From Crocinitomicaceae bacterium (lineage in GTDB: Bacteria > Bacteroidota > Bacteroidia > Flavobacteriales_D > Crocinitomicaceae): DNA of 64,000 nucleotides. Position 1 is the first letter of the stretch. Every line of letters starts with the position of its first letter. A program made the translations under genes and the position numbers. Location of the stretch: contig JALQYQ010000022.1 in NCBI GenBank assembly GCA_023262855.1, positions 49,969-113,968 of the forward strand, given 5' to 3'. Positions 55,765 to 63,406 of this stretch are shown here, piece by piece. A model generated the notes under the pieces. The model searched no databases. It saw only the letters and a program-made list of their open reading frames with translations, and had not been told where the DNA came from.

Positions 55765-56661
55765 TTATTCACTTCCATTTGGTGTGTACATCGTCACGCC
55801 TCTTTTTGTGTATTCTTCAATCATTGTTTCCAATAATCCTTTGGCATCTACTAACAGCGTGTTTGCCTTGCCTATTTGCACTTTTTTCAGTACTCCTTTT
55901 TGTTCAAATAGTGGAATTAATCCGTCACATTTACGTTTTTTACTTTGTTCGGGATTGTGAACTTTTGTTTTCATGAACGCTTCTTCCCCATTCTCAAAGC
56001 GCACTTTTACATCAAAAATATCAGGGTAATAAACTGGATACTTAAAATCTGAAACTGCGTCTTCGAGCGTATGCAAATTTGTTCCTGCGTTGTCAAATGT
56101 AACACCTAAATAAATGATTTTCCCTCCTTTCTCGGATATACGATAGAAGGGACTTTTTGAAGTATAGGGTGTTAATTCACCAAAATGATCTTTCGTAAAA
56201 TAAGCTGCATCAGGACCAATACACGAAACGGGTTCAGTTGGATGAGCGCTGCGAACCGCATTTGGCAACTTTCGGAAATACTCAGAAATCGATCCAAGTT
56301 TTGATGGCGAATTCTTGACATCAAAGCACGATAAATGTTGAATATAGTTTAGTTGAAATTCCGCATTTGGAGAATTCGGCATTAATAGATTTCCCTTTTC
56401 TCCAACAACTTCTAACAAGGCTTCAACAACGTCTTTTGGACCGTTTTCAACATATCCTATCTTTGAAAGGCTTGAATGCACCAACACACTATCACCTTGT
56501 TCAATTCCAATCGATTTAAACTGTTGAATCAAATCGTGTTTTGTTAAAACGACTCCATTGGATTTATCAATTTCAAGTTGGGCGTTGACTGCTTTCTTTT
56601 TAGAACTTCGGTACCAATCCAGCAGAAATTGTGGTGTTAATTTACGTATGAGATTTCTCAT
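55765..56661 (-). CDS. AAC(3)-fold N-acetyltransferase-like protein
   Basis: Protein of 298 residues in the aminoglycoside 3-N-acetyltransferase fold family (also YokD-like). Blocks include DLIQQFKSIGIEQGDSVLVHSSLSKIGYV, LLMPNSPNAE, LGSISEYFRKLPNAVRSAHPTEPVSCIGPDA and GGKIIYLGVTFDNAGTNLHTLEDAV, with the catalytic His of SAHPTEP and Glu of HTLED. Chromosomal members often act on non-antibiotic amines or cell surface sugars, so antibiotic resistance should not be assumed. It is 1 bp downstream of the TonB-like gene and probably cotranscribed with it and the WG protein. Confidence 0.85.
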   Translation of the reverse strand: MRNLIRKLTPQFLLDWYRSSKKKAVNAQLEIDKSNGVVLTKHDLIQQFKSIGIEQGDSVLVHSSLSKIGYVENGPKDVVEALLEVVGEKGNLLMPNSPNAEFQLNYIQHLSCFDVKNSPSKLGSISEYFRKLPNAVRSAHPTEPVSCIGPDAAYFTKDHFGELTPYTSKSPFYRISEKGGKIIYLGVTFDNAGTNLHTLEDAVSDFKYPVYYPDIFDVKVRFENGEEAFMKTKVHNPEQSKKRKCDGLIPLFEQKGVLKKVQIGKANTLLVDAKGLLETMIEEYTKRGVTMYTPNGSE

Positions 56662-56662
56662 T

Positions 56663-57439
56663 TTATTGACCTACGAAGGTATATACAATGGTTCCTGTTT
56701 GAGACTTTGGGGCTGAGCCAGAATAGTTAAACCTGGATAACTTCGCATATTTTAAAGCTTGCTGAATCATACAATCATTGGCTCCAGATGAACCAGTTGC
56801 CGTTGCATTCACAACATCGCCGTTTTGATTAACATAAATTTGAACGCTAACTCTTCCACTTGAGCCATAACCACATGTATATCCTGGATTACGAACATAC
56901 CAGCTATTGTTTTGATGTGGACTTCTACCGGATAACGACCAATCGACCATTACATTTCCTGCTGCAGCTGTATTTCCACCAGGTGTTGAATTCGAGCCTT
57001 TAGAATTGGAATTAGACGTATTAGTGCTCGAATTTTGTTTTCTGCGCTCGTCCATCTCCTTTTGAATTGCAGCACGTTTTGCCTCACCTCCAGTAGCAGA
57101 ATACAAGCTTTTCTCATAATCCTTCACTGCTTTTTCGACATCACCAGTCGATTTGTTTGCATACCAATTTTCTTCCGAACGTTGGCGCGTATCATTTACA
57201 TCACGCGATGTGTTTTTTACTTCTCCTCCCATTTCATTCTGAGCAATTTCAAGATTTTCTGGCGTTAATTCCAATTCATCTTTAACGATGTTTACTTCAG
57301 CTTGCTCAAAAAACGGTTGAATCGGAAAATATCGACTATAAGTTACCAATTGTAAGTAAACGAAAATTCCGGTATACAAAGCAAAAACAGATACAATTGC
57401 ATACTTATACTTGTCAATATAATAGAAGAATTTATTCAC
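56663..57439 (-). CDS. TonB-like protein with disordered linker
   Basis: Protein of 258 residues with an N-terminal membrane helix (YAIVSVFALYTGIFVYLQLV), a charged and then Ser/Asn/Gly-rich linker (SSTNTSNSNSKGSNSTPGGNTA) and a C-terminal beta domain (GRVSVQIYVNQNGDVVNATATGSSGANDCMIQQALKYAKLSRFNYSGSAPKSQTGTIVYTFVGQ) of the TonB C-terminal type. TonB couples inner-membrane energy to outer-membrane receptors, but no ExbB/ExbD genes are present here, so this may be a special-purpose transducer. It overlaps the WG-repeat gene by 8 bp. Confidence 0.85.
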   Translation of the reverse strand: MNKFFYYIDKYKYAIVSVFALYTGIFVYLQLVTYSRYFPIQPFFEQAEVNIVKDELELTPENLEIAQNEMGGEVKNTSRDVNDTRQRSEENWYANKSTGDVEKAVKDYEKSLYSATGGEAKRAAIQKEMDERRKQNSSTNTSNSNSKGSNSTPGGNTAAAGNVMVDWSLSGRSPHQNNSWYVRNPGYTCGYGSSGRVSVQIYVNQNGDVVNATATGSSGANDCMIQQALKYAKLSRFNYSGSAPKSQTGTIVYTFVGQ

Positions 57440-59549
57440 TGTCTTTTATCGGTTGAATGATTCTTTTTTCGGGAAGATACAAATAATGCAGCTCATTTTG
57501 ATTTGTCAGCACCAAAATTTCCTTATCCATTACTCTAATTTGCTGATAATTAAGCGGAACTATCATTTCACCTGAACTAGAATAAACACCATATTTTGCG
57601 CCAACTGAAACCAAATAATATTCTTTTGAAATTCGATCGACTGTTGTAAAACTCAAAGGAATTACAACTTTTCCTTTTGGGTCTATTGCTCCTTGTAAAG
57701 TTAGTTTCTCAACAATTGCCAATCCGTCTTTGAAACTTTCAGCATAATCATAATCATTGGCTAGTACTTGTTTTCCTGTTAAATCCATGAAACCCCAACC
57801 TTTTCCTTTTGTATAAGCCATCAATGAACTTACATCACCGATTTGTTCAAAAACAGCGGGAATTATCATTTTTCCGTTGATATCGATTACACCAAATTTT
57901 CCTTTGGATTTCACAATAGCCATATTTGATATGAATTGTCCACGTTTTGTGTAGTTTGGAAATGTTTCAAACGTACAAGGAATCACATTTTTTCCCGTTC
58001 CATCTAAATAGCCAATTGCATCATCTTTCACAACTAACGCACGATTCAATGCCAACTTACCAATTTCATCATATTCTGCAGAAACTACAACGCGACAGTT
58101 TTTACGCATTAAACCCTTCATCCCATCTTCATCAAACACAAGCAAGGAATCATTGTAAAAATCAATTTCTTCGTAACCTGGAGGAACAATTTGAGAGCCA
58201 AACTCATCAATAAAAGCTTGATTTTCTCCAATCTGTACTTTTGCTAAACCATTGTTAAATGGAAACGCTTCTTCAAATTTTTCTGGAATTCTTAGTGCAT
58301 GATTTTTATCAAAATAACCGTACAACGAATCTTTTTGAGCGTAAACAAGTCCTTCTGAAAAATTCCCTAAATCATTGTACGAAATTGGAAATATTGCAAC
58401 GCCTGTGCGGTCTATCATTCCTTGTTTTTCTTTTTTTTCTACAATAGCTCTTCCTTGGTCAAAATCAGTAGCGGCATCAAATTCAAAAGGTATAACGACA
58501 CGATTTCCTTTGTCAATAAAACCATATTTTCCATCTTTTACGGCAACTGCTAATCCTTCTTTAAAGAAACCTAATTGCTCATAAACAGCAGGAATAACAA
58601 CTTTTCCTTGATAATCCATGAAACCGTAATACACATCTTGTTTAAAAGGAAGTAGTTTCAACTGAAGATATGCCATGTCAATTTCCAACTCATCTCTGTA
58701 TGGGTAATTTGGATAATCCACTTTAAATTGTTCAATGCGTTGATCCGAAAAATCGACCATATAGATTTGATAAATCTTCCTCCATGCCTCACCGACATTT
58801 CTATTTTTTGGATAATTGGTCACGAAAGAGTAATACGATTTTATTGAGTTGTTTTCGGTAACAATTTCATAAATTCTATTTTCTGCTTCACCAACATAGG
58901 GATTTTCTGGGAACTTTTTCAAGAAATCCAAATACGAAACCAAGGTGTTTGGTTTTGTTGTTTCGTGGTATTGTGCCAAATAAAAATCTTGCTGAACCTG
59001 CTGAATCAATTGACTTTCAGGATATGCTTGCAAAAAACTTTGGTATGCAGCTGCCGTGTTTTGATCTTTAACTTGAGAATATGCAATTGAATCACGTTTA
59101 TGTGTTGCAATAAAAACTTCATTTGACCATGGATGCTTAAGAATGAATGAAGAATAAGCCAAAACTGTATTTTCCTTCAACGCAAGTTTATAGAACTCAG
59201 AACTAATTTTCGAACGGAGCTCCAAAATATTTAAATAATCAAAACCAAATGTTTTGTACTTCGTTTTCTTTTTTTCACTGAGACTAGAATAATTCTGCTC
59301 GGAAATTTGAACAAATTTAAATGCTGAATCAATCGAATGAAAAGGATTATCGTTGCGATAATAGATTTGAGCCAAACCATAAGATGCCGGTGACAGTTCT
59401 TTTTTCAGTGATTTTTCAAAAAGACCTTTTGCTTTAAAATAATTGTATTCTTTTAATGCCGCAAATGCACTTTCAATCTTTCCCGCTTTTGCAGGGTTCA
59501 TCACGAATAAACCAAGGATAAAAATGAATATGTGGCGTTTTATTCTCAT
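57432..59549 (-). CDS. Exported WG-repeat protein with TPR-like N-terminal half
   Basis: Exported protein of 705 residues. The N-terminus (MRIKRHIFIFILGLFVMNPAKA) is a signal peptide. Residues about 30-290 are helical repeats with the pattern YxxFLxxYPExxxxxxAExxI (AAYQSFLQAYPESQLIQQVQQ, VSYLDFLKKFPENPYVGEAENRIYEI). Residues about 300-690 are nine to ten WG repeats such as YGFIDKGNRVVIPFEFDAATDFDQGRAIVEKKEKQGMID and FGVIDINGKMIIPAVFEQIGDVS. WG proteins are common in this phylum and are thought to bind ligands, though none is known here. It is the first gene of an operon with the TonB-like and AAC(3)-fold genes. Confidence 0.85.
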   Translation of the reverse strand: MRIKRHIFIFILGLFVMNPAKAGKIESAFAALKEYNYFKAKGLFEKSLKKELSPASYGLAQIYYRNDNPFHSIDSAFKFVQISEQNYSSLSEKKKTKYKTFGFDYLNILELRSKISSEFYKLALKENTVLAYSSFILKHPWSNEVFIATHKRDSIAYSQVKDQNTAAAYQSFLQAYPESQLIQQVQQDFYLAQYHETTKPNTLVSYLDFLKKFPENPYVGEAENRIYEIVTENNSIKSYYSFVTNYPKNRNVGEAWRKIYQIYMVDFSDQRIEQFKVDYPNYPYRDELEIDMAYLQLKLLPFKQDVYYGFMDYQGKVVIPAVYEQLGFFKEGLAVAVKDGKYGFIDKGNRVVIPFEFDAATDFDQGRAIVEKKEKQGMIDRTGVAIFPISYNDLGNFSEGLVYAQKDSLYGYFDKNHALRIPEKFEEAFPFNNGLAKVQIGENQAFIDEFGSQIVPPGYEEIDFYNDSLLVFDEDGMKGLMRKNCRVVVSAEYDEIGKLALNRALVVKDDAIGYLDGTGKNVIPCTFETFPNYTKRGQFISNMAIVKSKGKFGVIDINGKMIIPAVFEQIGDVSSLMAYTKGKGWGFMDLTGKQVLANDYDYAESFKDGLAIVEKLTLQGAIDPKGKVVIPLSFTTVDRISKEYYLVSVGAKYGVYSSSGEMIVPLNYQQIRVMDKEILVLTNQNELHYLYLPEKRIIQPIKDSE

Positions 59550-59556
59550 GTGAATA

Positions 59557-59564
59557 CAAAGATA
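59557..59564 (-). promoter_or_regulatory. Putative promoter of the WG-repeat operon (TATCTTTG)
   Basis: On the minus strand TATCTTTG matches TAnnTTTG exactly and ends 7 bp before the ATG at 59549, giving a very short leader. Confidence 0.5.
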
Positions 59565-59618
59565 ATTCGATTGCTTTTAGTAACGTTATTTCTATTCAGA
59601 AGTTTCACAAAAAAAATC

Positions 59619-59653
59619 ATAAAAAAAGCCTTCATTCGTGAGAGTGAAGGCTT
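59619..59653 (-). terminator. rpmE2 terminator
   Basis: On the minus strand AAGCCTTCA-CTCTCACGAA-TGAAGGCTT followed by TTTTT forms a perfect nine-pair stem with T-run, about 20 bp after the rpmE2 stop. Confidence 0.85.
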
Positions 59654-59673
59654 ACTATCATTAAACGATTGTC

Positions 59674-59928
59674 TTATTTCATGTGACGACCGTAACGGTT
59701 TTTGAATTTATCGATACGACCAGCAGTATCAACGAACTGAACGATACCAGTAAAGAATGGGTGAGATTTGTGAGAGATATCCAATTTAAACAATGGATAC
59801 TCGTTACCATCTTCCCAAGTGATAGTTTCGCTTGTGTTTGCACATGATGGGCAAAGGAAAGCGTAATCGTTTGACATATCTTTAAAAACTACCAATCTGT
59901 AATCTTCTGGATGTATATCTTTTCTCAT
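59674..59928 (-). CDS. rpmE2: 50S ribosomal protein L31 type B with CxxC
   Basis: Large-subunit protein of 84 residues, type B length and pattern: DIHPEDYRLVVFKDMSNDYAFL, TWEDGNEYPLFKLDISHKSHPFFTG and QFVDTAGRIDKFKNRYG. Unlike the usual type B sequence, which has a non-cysteine loop such as FLTRST here, this one has FLCPSCANTSETI, a CxxC that could bind zinc. A good promoter with -33 and -7 elements lies upstream and a strong terminator downstream, so it is a single-gene unit. Confidence 0.93.
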   Translation of the reverse strand: MRKDIHPEDYRLVVFKDMSNDYAFLCPSCANTSETITWEDGNEYPLFKLDISHKSHPFFTGIVQFVDTAGRIDKFKNRYGRHMK

Positions 59929-59969
59929 TTTGATGTATATTAAATGCTATTATATCCTCAATCGGGTTG

Positions 59970-59998
59970 CAAAGTTAATCAAACTTTTTAAAAACAAT
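59970..59998 (-). promoter_or_regulatory. rpmE2 promoter (TTG-N18-TAACTTTG)
   Basis: The minus strand has TAACTTTG (59977-59970), an exact TAnnTTTG box, with TTG (59998-59996) 18 bp upstream. This is the most complete Bacteroidota promoter in the window. Confidence 0.7.
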
Positions 59999-60037
59999 CA
60001 TTTTTTTTGAATTAAAATAAAGATAAGTAGTTTTCGT

Positions 60038-60045
60038 TACTTTTG
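60038..60045 (+). promoter_or_regulatory. Promoter of the beta-helix lipoprotein gene (TACTTTTG)
   Basis: TACTTTTG matches TAnnTTTG but ends 1 bp before the first ATG (60047), so transcription would begin inside that ORF. This supports the GTG start at 60068. Confidence 0.5.
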
Positions 60046-60067
60046 CATGAAACAAATTCAAATCTCA

Positions 60068-61462
60068 GTGAAAAAAGTAGGAATTTTATTTCTTTTCAGT
60101 TTCGCAATAATAGTAGCTTCATTTTCAAGCTGTAAGAAACCTCTTCTTTTGTCTAAAGGAAACTTAGAATTCTCTGTCGACACTGTAGTTTTTGATACTG
60201 TTTTTACCACAATCGGATCCACAACACAGCAATTTAAAATTTACAATCCAGAAAATAAAGCGGTTGAAATTGAAGAAATTGAATTAATGGGCGGAGAAAG
60301 TTCACCATTTCGAATGAACGTAGATGGGAATATGACCACTTCCCTATCGAACATTACGATTGAAGGAAAAGATAGTTTGTTTGCCTTTGTGGAAGTTACA
60401 TTAGAAGTGAATGGACAAACCTTGCCGATGGTTGTTGAAGATTCAATTCGATTTAGAACGAACGGTAAAGATCAATACGTTAAATTGGCTGTTTGGGGTC
60501 AAGATGCCTATTTTCACTACAAAGATATTATGGCAACTCAAACTTGGCCAAATGATAAACCGCACGTCATTTATGGTTATGCAGCAGTTGATTCAGCAGA
60601 GACGCTAACCATACAAGAAGATACCGATATTTACTTGCATAAAAATGCCATTTTGTATGTTTACAAAGGAAGTTTAGATGTTCAAGGAAGTTTAGGCCAT
60701 GAAGTGACTTTTCAAGGTGATCGATTAGAATCTTTGTACGATGATGTTTCCGGGCAATACTATGGAATCTATTTTCAAGAGGCACGACCTTCGACAATCA
60801 ACTATGCAATTATTAAAAATGGAACTTCTGGAATTCATCTTTATTCGCGAGACAACTCCTTTTCTGGTTACACCTTAAATGTCACGAATACAATTGTTAC
60901 GAACAATGCTCGGTATGGAATTTTCATTTATTCAGGGGCGAAAGTAAAAGCTGAAAATTGTGTCATTTCAAAAAATGGTAACCATGCCCTACTCGTTTTA
61001 GAAGGCGGCGATTTCAATTTTAATTTCTGCGATCTAATTGGATTTGGTGATAGTCAATCTTCAACTCCAGCAGTTGGAATTAGTAACTTCTTCAACGATT
61101 ACGCGAATGGAACACAAAACATCGGTTCGATTAATGAAGGAAAAATTTACAACAGTGTAATTTACGGTGGACAAGATGTGGAACTGGTTTTCGATACAAT
61201 TTCTGACATCGCAATAAACTTGAATTTTGACATACAGAATTGTTTGATCAAACGCACTCCGACATTGACAGATGGATTTTTAGCATCTATTTTCTGGAAC
61301 AATAATCCATTATTTACTTCAGTTACAGATAATGATTTCACCTTCATGTCAGGATCTATTCTGAATAACAATGCTAATTCTAGCTTACAATCCTTTTTAC
61401 CACTAGATATAAAAGGTTTAACAAGAGGTCCAGTTCCTGACATTGGTGCCTACGAGAATTAA
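60068..61462 (+). CDS. Beta-helix lipoprotein with right-handed parallel repeats
   Basis: Lipoprotein of about 464 residues. Read from GTG 60068 it begins MKKVGILFLFSFAIIVASFSSCKK, a neat signal peptide and lipobox (SFSSC), while the track ATG at 60047 adds seven residues and is contradicted by the promoter position; the exact start remains open. After a beta-sandwich region (residues 30-170; VDTVVFDTVFTTIGSTTQQFKIYNPENKAVEIEEIEL) comes a right-handed beta-helix (RPSTINYAIIKNGTSGIHLYSRDNSF, TIVTNNARYGIFIYSGAKVKAENCVISKNGNHALLV) and a C-terminal GPVPDIGAYEN motif frequent in such proteins. It should be lipid-anchored at the outer membrane; ligand unknown. Confidence 0.8.
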   Translation: MKKVGILFLFSFAIIVASFSSCKKPLLLSKGNLEFSVDTVVFDTVFTTIGSTTQQFKIYNPENKAVEIEEIELMGGESSPFRMNVDGNMTTSLSNITIEGKDSLFAFVEVTLEVNGQTLPMVVEDSIRFRTNGKDQYVKLAVWGQDAYFHYKDIMATQTWPNDKPHVIYGYAAVDSAETLTIQEDTDIYLHKNAILYVYKGSLDVQGSLGHEVTFQGDRLESLYDDVSGQYYGIYFQEARPSTINYAIIKNGTSGIHLYSRDNSFSGYTLNVTNTIVTNNARYGIFIYSGAKVKAENCVISKNGNHALLVLEGGDFNFNFCDLIGFGDSQSSTPAVGISNFFNDYANGTQNIGSINEGKIYNSVIYGGQDVELVFDTISDIAINLNFDIQNCLIKRTPTLTDGFLASIFWNNNPLFTSVTDNDFTFMSGSILNNNANSSLQSFLPLDIKGLTRGPVPDIGAYEN

Positions 61463-61473
61463 TTTTCGACCAT

Positions 61474-61500
61474 AATCATCACACGCCTGATGTGATGATT
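61474..61500. terminator. Hairpin between convergent genes, weak terminator
   Basis: AATCATCACA-CGCCTGA-TGTGATGATT is a perfect 10-pair stem overlapping the SbtA-like stop codon, 11 bp beyond the lipoprotein stop. There is no strong T-run on either strand, so termination may be weak. Confidence 0.4.
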
Positions 61501-62444
61501 AAATAATACAATGGAATTCCAAGTGTTAAATTAAAGGGAAAGGTAATTCCAAGTGCCATAGGAATGTACAATCCTGGATCAGCTTTTGGAGCTACAAGTC
61601 TCATAGCTGCAGGAACTGCAATGTAAGAGGCACTTGCAGCTAGAACTGAAAAAATAAAGCGATTTCCTACATTATCAATCATGAACTGACTGAAATAGGC
61701 AACTAAACATCCGTTGATTGCAGGAATTATAAGAGAAAAAGCGATGACAAACCATCCTTGTTTTTTAAAGGCGGAAAATCGTCCTCCTGTTGTGATGCCC
61801 ATTTCCAACAAAAAGATGGCTAAAAATCCCTTAAAAATATCGGTTGTAAATGGTTTAAACTCTGCTGCTTGTTGAATGTTAGATATATATCCGATGATTA
61901 AACTACCAAGAATAATGAGGACGCTTCCATTGGACAATGAATGTTTCAAGGTATGCGAAATGCTCAATCCATCCGATTTTGTTCGATCGTAGCGTTTCAT
62001 CAAGAGTACGCCAACAATAATTGCAGGAAATTCCATGCAAGCCATCACTGCAACTAAATATCCATCAAAATGAATGTGTTGTGCTTCAAGAAAGGAGGTA
62101 GCCGAAACAAACGTTACTGCACTAACTGAACCGTAGGCCGAGGCAATAGCACCTGCATTCCAAGTATCTAACTTTCGAATTAAAATAAAGAATGTATAAA
62201 GTGGAATTAATGAGGAAATAATAACTCCCAAAATAAGATTGAAAATAATGGTTGAATTTATTTCGCTGTGTGCTAGCTCTTGTCCACCTTTAAAACCAAT
62301 TGAAAACAACAAATAAATGGATATAAATTTAAAACTTGCTGCAGGAATTTCTAAATCACTTTTTACTATGGATGCAATGATTCCAAGGATAAAAAACAAT
62401 AAAACGGGGTTGGTGATGTTGGTAATTAATAAATCTAAATTCAT
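61479..62444 (-). CDS. SbtA-like sodium-dependent bicarbonate transporter family permease
   Basis: Integral membrane protein of 321 residues with about ten hydrophobic helices, in the family that includes cyanobacterial SbtA (DUF897). Typical segments are PVLLFFILGIIASIVKSDLEIPAA, SIYLLFSIGFKGGQELA, IASAYGSVSAVTFVSATSFLEAQ, FLLEMGITTGGRFSAFKKQGW, and LAASASYIAVPAAMRLVAPKADPGLYIPMALGITFPFNLTLGIPLYY. The substrate in non-photosynthetic Bacteroidota is not known; bicarbonate uptake for acetyl-CoA carboxylase and anaplerosis would be reasonable. It lies 5 bp downstream of the Sua5/TsaC gene. Confidence 0.88.
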   Translation of the reverse strand: MNLDLLITNITNPVLLFFILGIIASIVKSDLEIPAASFKFISIYLLFSIGFKGGQELAHSEINSTIIFNLILGVIISSLIPLYTFFILIRKLDTWNAGAIASAYGSVSAVTFVSATSFLEAQHIHFDGYLVAVMACMEFPAIIVGVLLMKRYDRTKSDGLSISHTLKHSLSNGSVLIILGSLIIGYISNIQQAAEFKPFTTDIFKGFLAIFLLEMGITTGGRFSAFKKQGWFVIAFSLIIPAINGCLVAYFSQFMIDNVGNRFIFSVLAASASYIAVPAAMRLVAPKADPGLYIPMALGITFPFNLTLGIPLYYLIITSGV

Positions 62445-62449
62445 ACTTT

Positions 62450-63400
62450 TTATTTTAATTCTGATGCTCTTTTAATGCGATCATTGATGGTTTTGCCTAG
62501 GCCGATATTGGGGAATTCTTCAAAAATGAGAATGTCTAAATTTTGATCATCTAATTCATGTAAAAGACTATATAAACGTGATGCTGCGAAGTCTAAATCT
62601 CCATGAAACGAATAAAATATGGTATTTTCCATTTCTTGGACATTGGGTAATTGATCGAAACAAACAATGCTTCTTTTTCGATTATCCAGTCGTTGAAGCA
62701 CTTCTTCTATGTTCTTCGTTACGATCAAAGGTGTTTTTGGCGAATAATGTTTTTTAGCCATCCCGGGAGATTTTAGATCACGTCCAGTATTCATTTTGAC
62801 CTTTCCAACGCAAGCTTCAATATCTTCCAATGGAATTGAGCCTAATCTGTAAATTACAACATCATCATCCTCAAAACCAACAATGGTTGATTCAAGTCCT
62901 TTTTCACAAAAACCACCATCCAGCACAAGCGTTAATTCATTTTCGAAATAATCAGCAACATGTTTGGCACTCGTTGGACTAATCGATTGATAAGGATTTG
63001 CACTCGGTGCAACCAAGGGAAAATCTAAACTCTCTAGTAATTTTAATGCGATTGGGTGATTGGGGATTCGCACTGCTACAGTTTCTTGTCCAGCGGTCAC
63101 TAAATCACTTATTTTATCTGATTTCTTTAGCAAAAGCGTCAATGGTCCTGGCCAAAATTTATCTGCCAATTGGTGCGCTTTGTTCGGCATATTTTCAGTG
63201 ATAAAATCAATTTTATCCAGTGAACTTACATGCACAATCAACGGATTATCAAGTGGTCTGTTTTTAAGTTGAAAAATGGATCGAATCGCTTTTTCACTCA
63301 AAGCATTTCCGGCTAAACCATAAACTGTTTCTGTTGGAAATCCGATTATTCCGTCATTTTCTAAAACTTGTTTTGCCTTATCGGTATTGGTTGTTATCAT
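62450..63400 (-). CDS. ywlC: L-threonylcarbamoyladenylate synthase (Sua5/YwlC type)
   Basis: Makes threonylcarbamoyl-AMP from threonine, bicarbonate and ATP for the t6A modification of tRNAs reading ANN codons. The YrdC domain fills residues 1-200 with GIIGFPTETVYGLAGNALSEKAIRSIFQLKNRPLDNPLIVHV and LVAPSANPYQSISPTSAKHV, and the C-terminal Sua5 domain completes 316 residues, the usual length of the two-domain enzyme. Because the reaction uses bicarbonate, the adjacent SbtA-like bicarbonate permease is an interesting but unproven link. Confidence 0.93.
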   Translation of the reverse strand: MITTNTDKAKQVLENDGIIGFPTETVYGLAGNALSEKAIRSIFQLKNRPLDNPLIVHVSSLDKIDFITENMPNKAHQLADKFWPGPLTLLLKKSDKISDLVTAGQETVAVRIPNHPIALKLLESLDFPLVAPSANPYQSISPTSAKHVADYFENELTLVLDGGFCEKGLESTIVGFEDDDVVIYRLGSIPLEDIEACVGKVKMNTGRDLKSPGMAKKHYSPKTPLIVTKNIEEVLQRLDNRKRSIVCFDQLPNVQEMENTIFYSFHGDLDFAASRLYSLLHELDDQNLDILIFEEFPNIGLGKTINDRIKRASELK

Positions 63401-63406
63401 TTATTT

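Noticed and set aside
55765-56661. Acquired aminoglycoside resistance gene
   Set aside because: The fold matches AAC(3), but the gene is chromosomal, in an operon with envelope genes and has no mobile element near it; resistance cannot be claimed.
61474-61500. Perfect hairpin as a strong bidirectional terminator
   Set aside because: The stem is perfect, but there is no T-run on either strand, so I list it only as a weak candidate.
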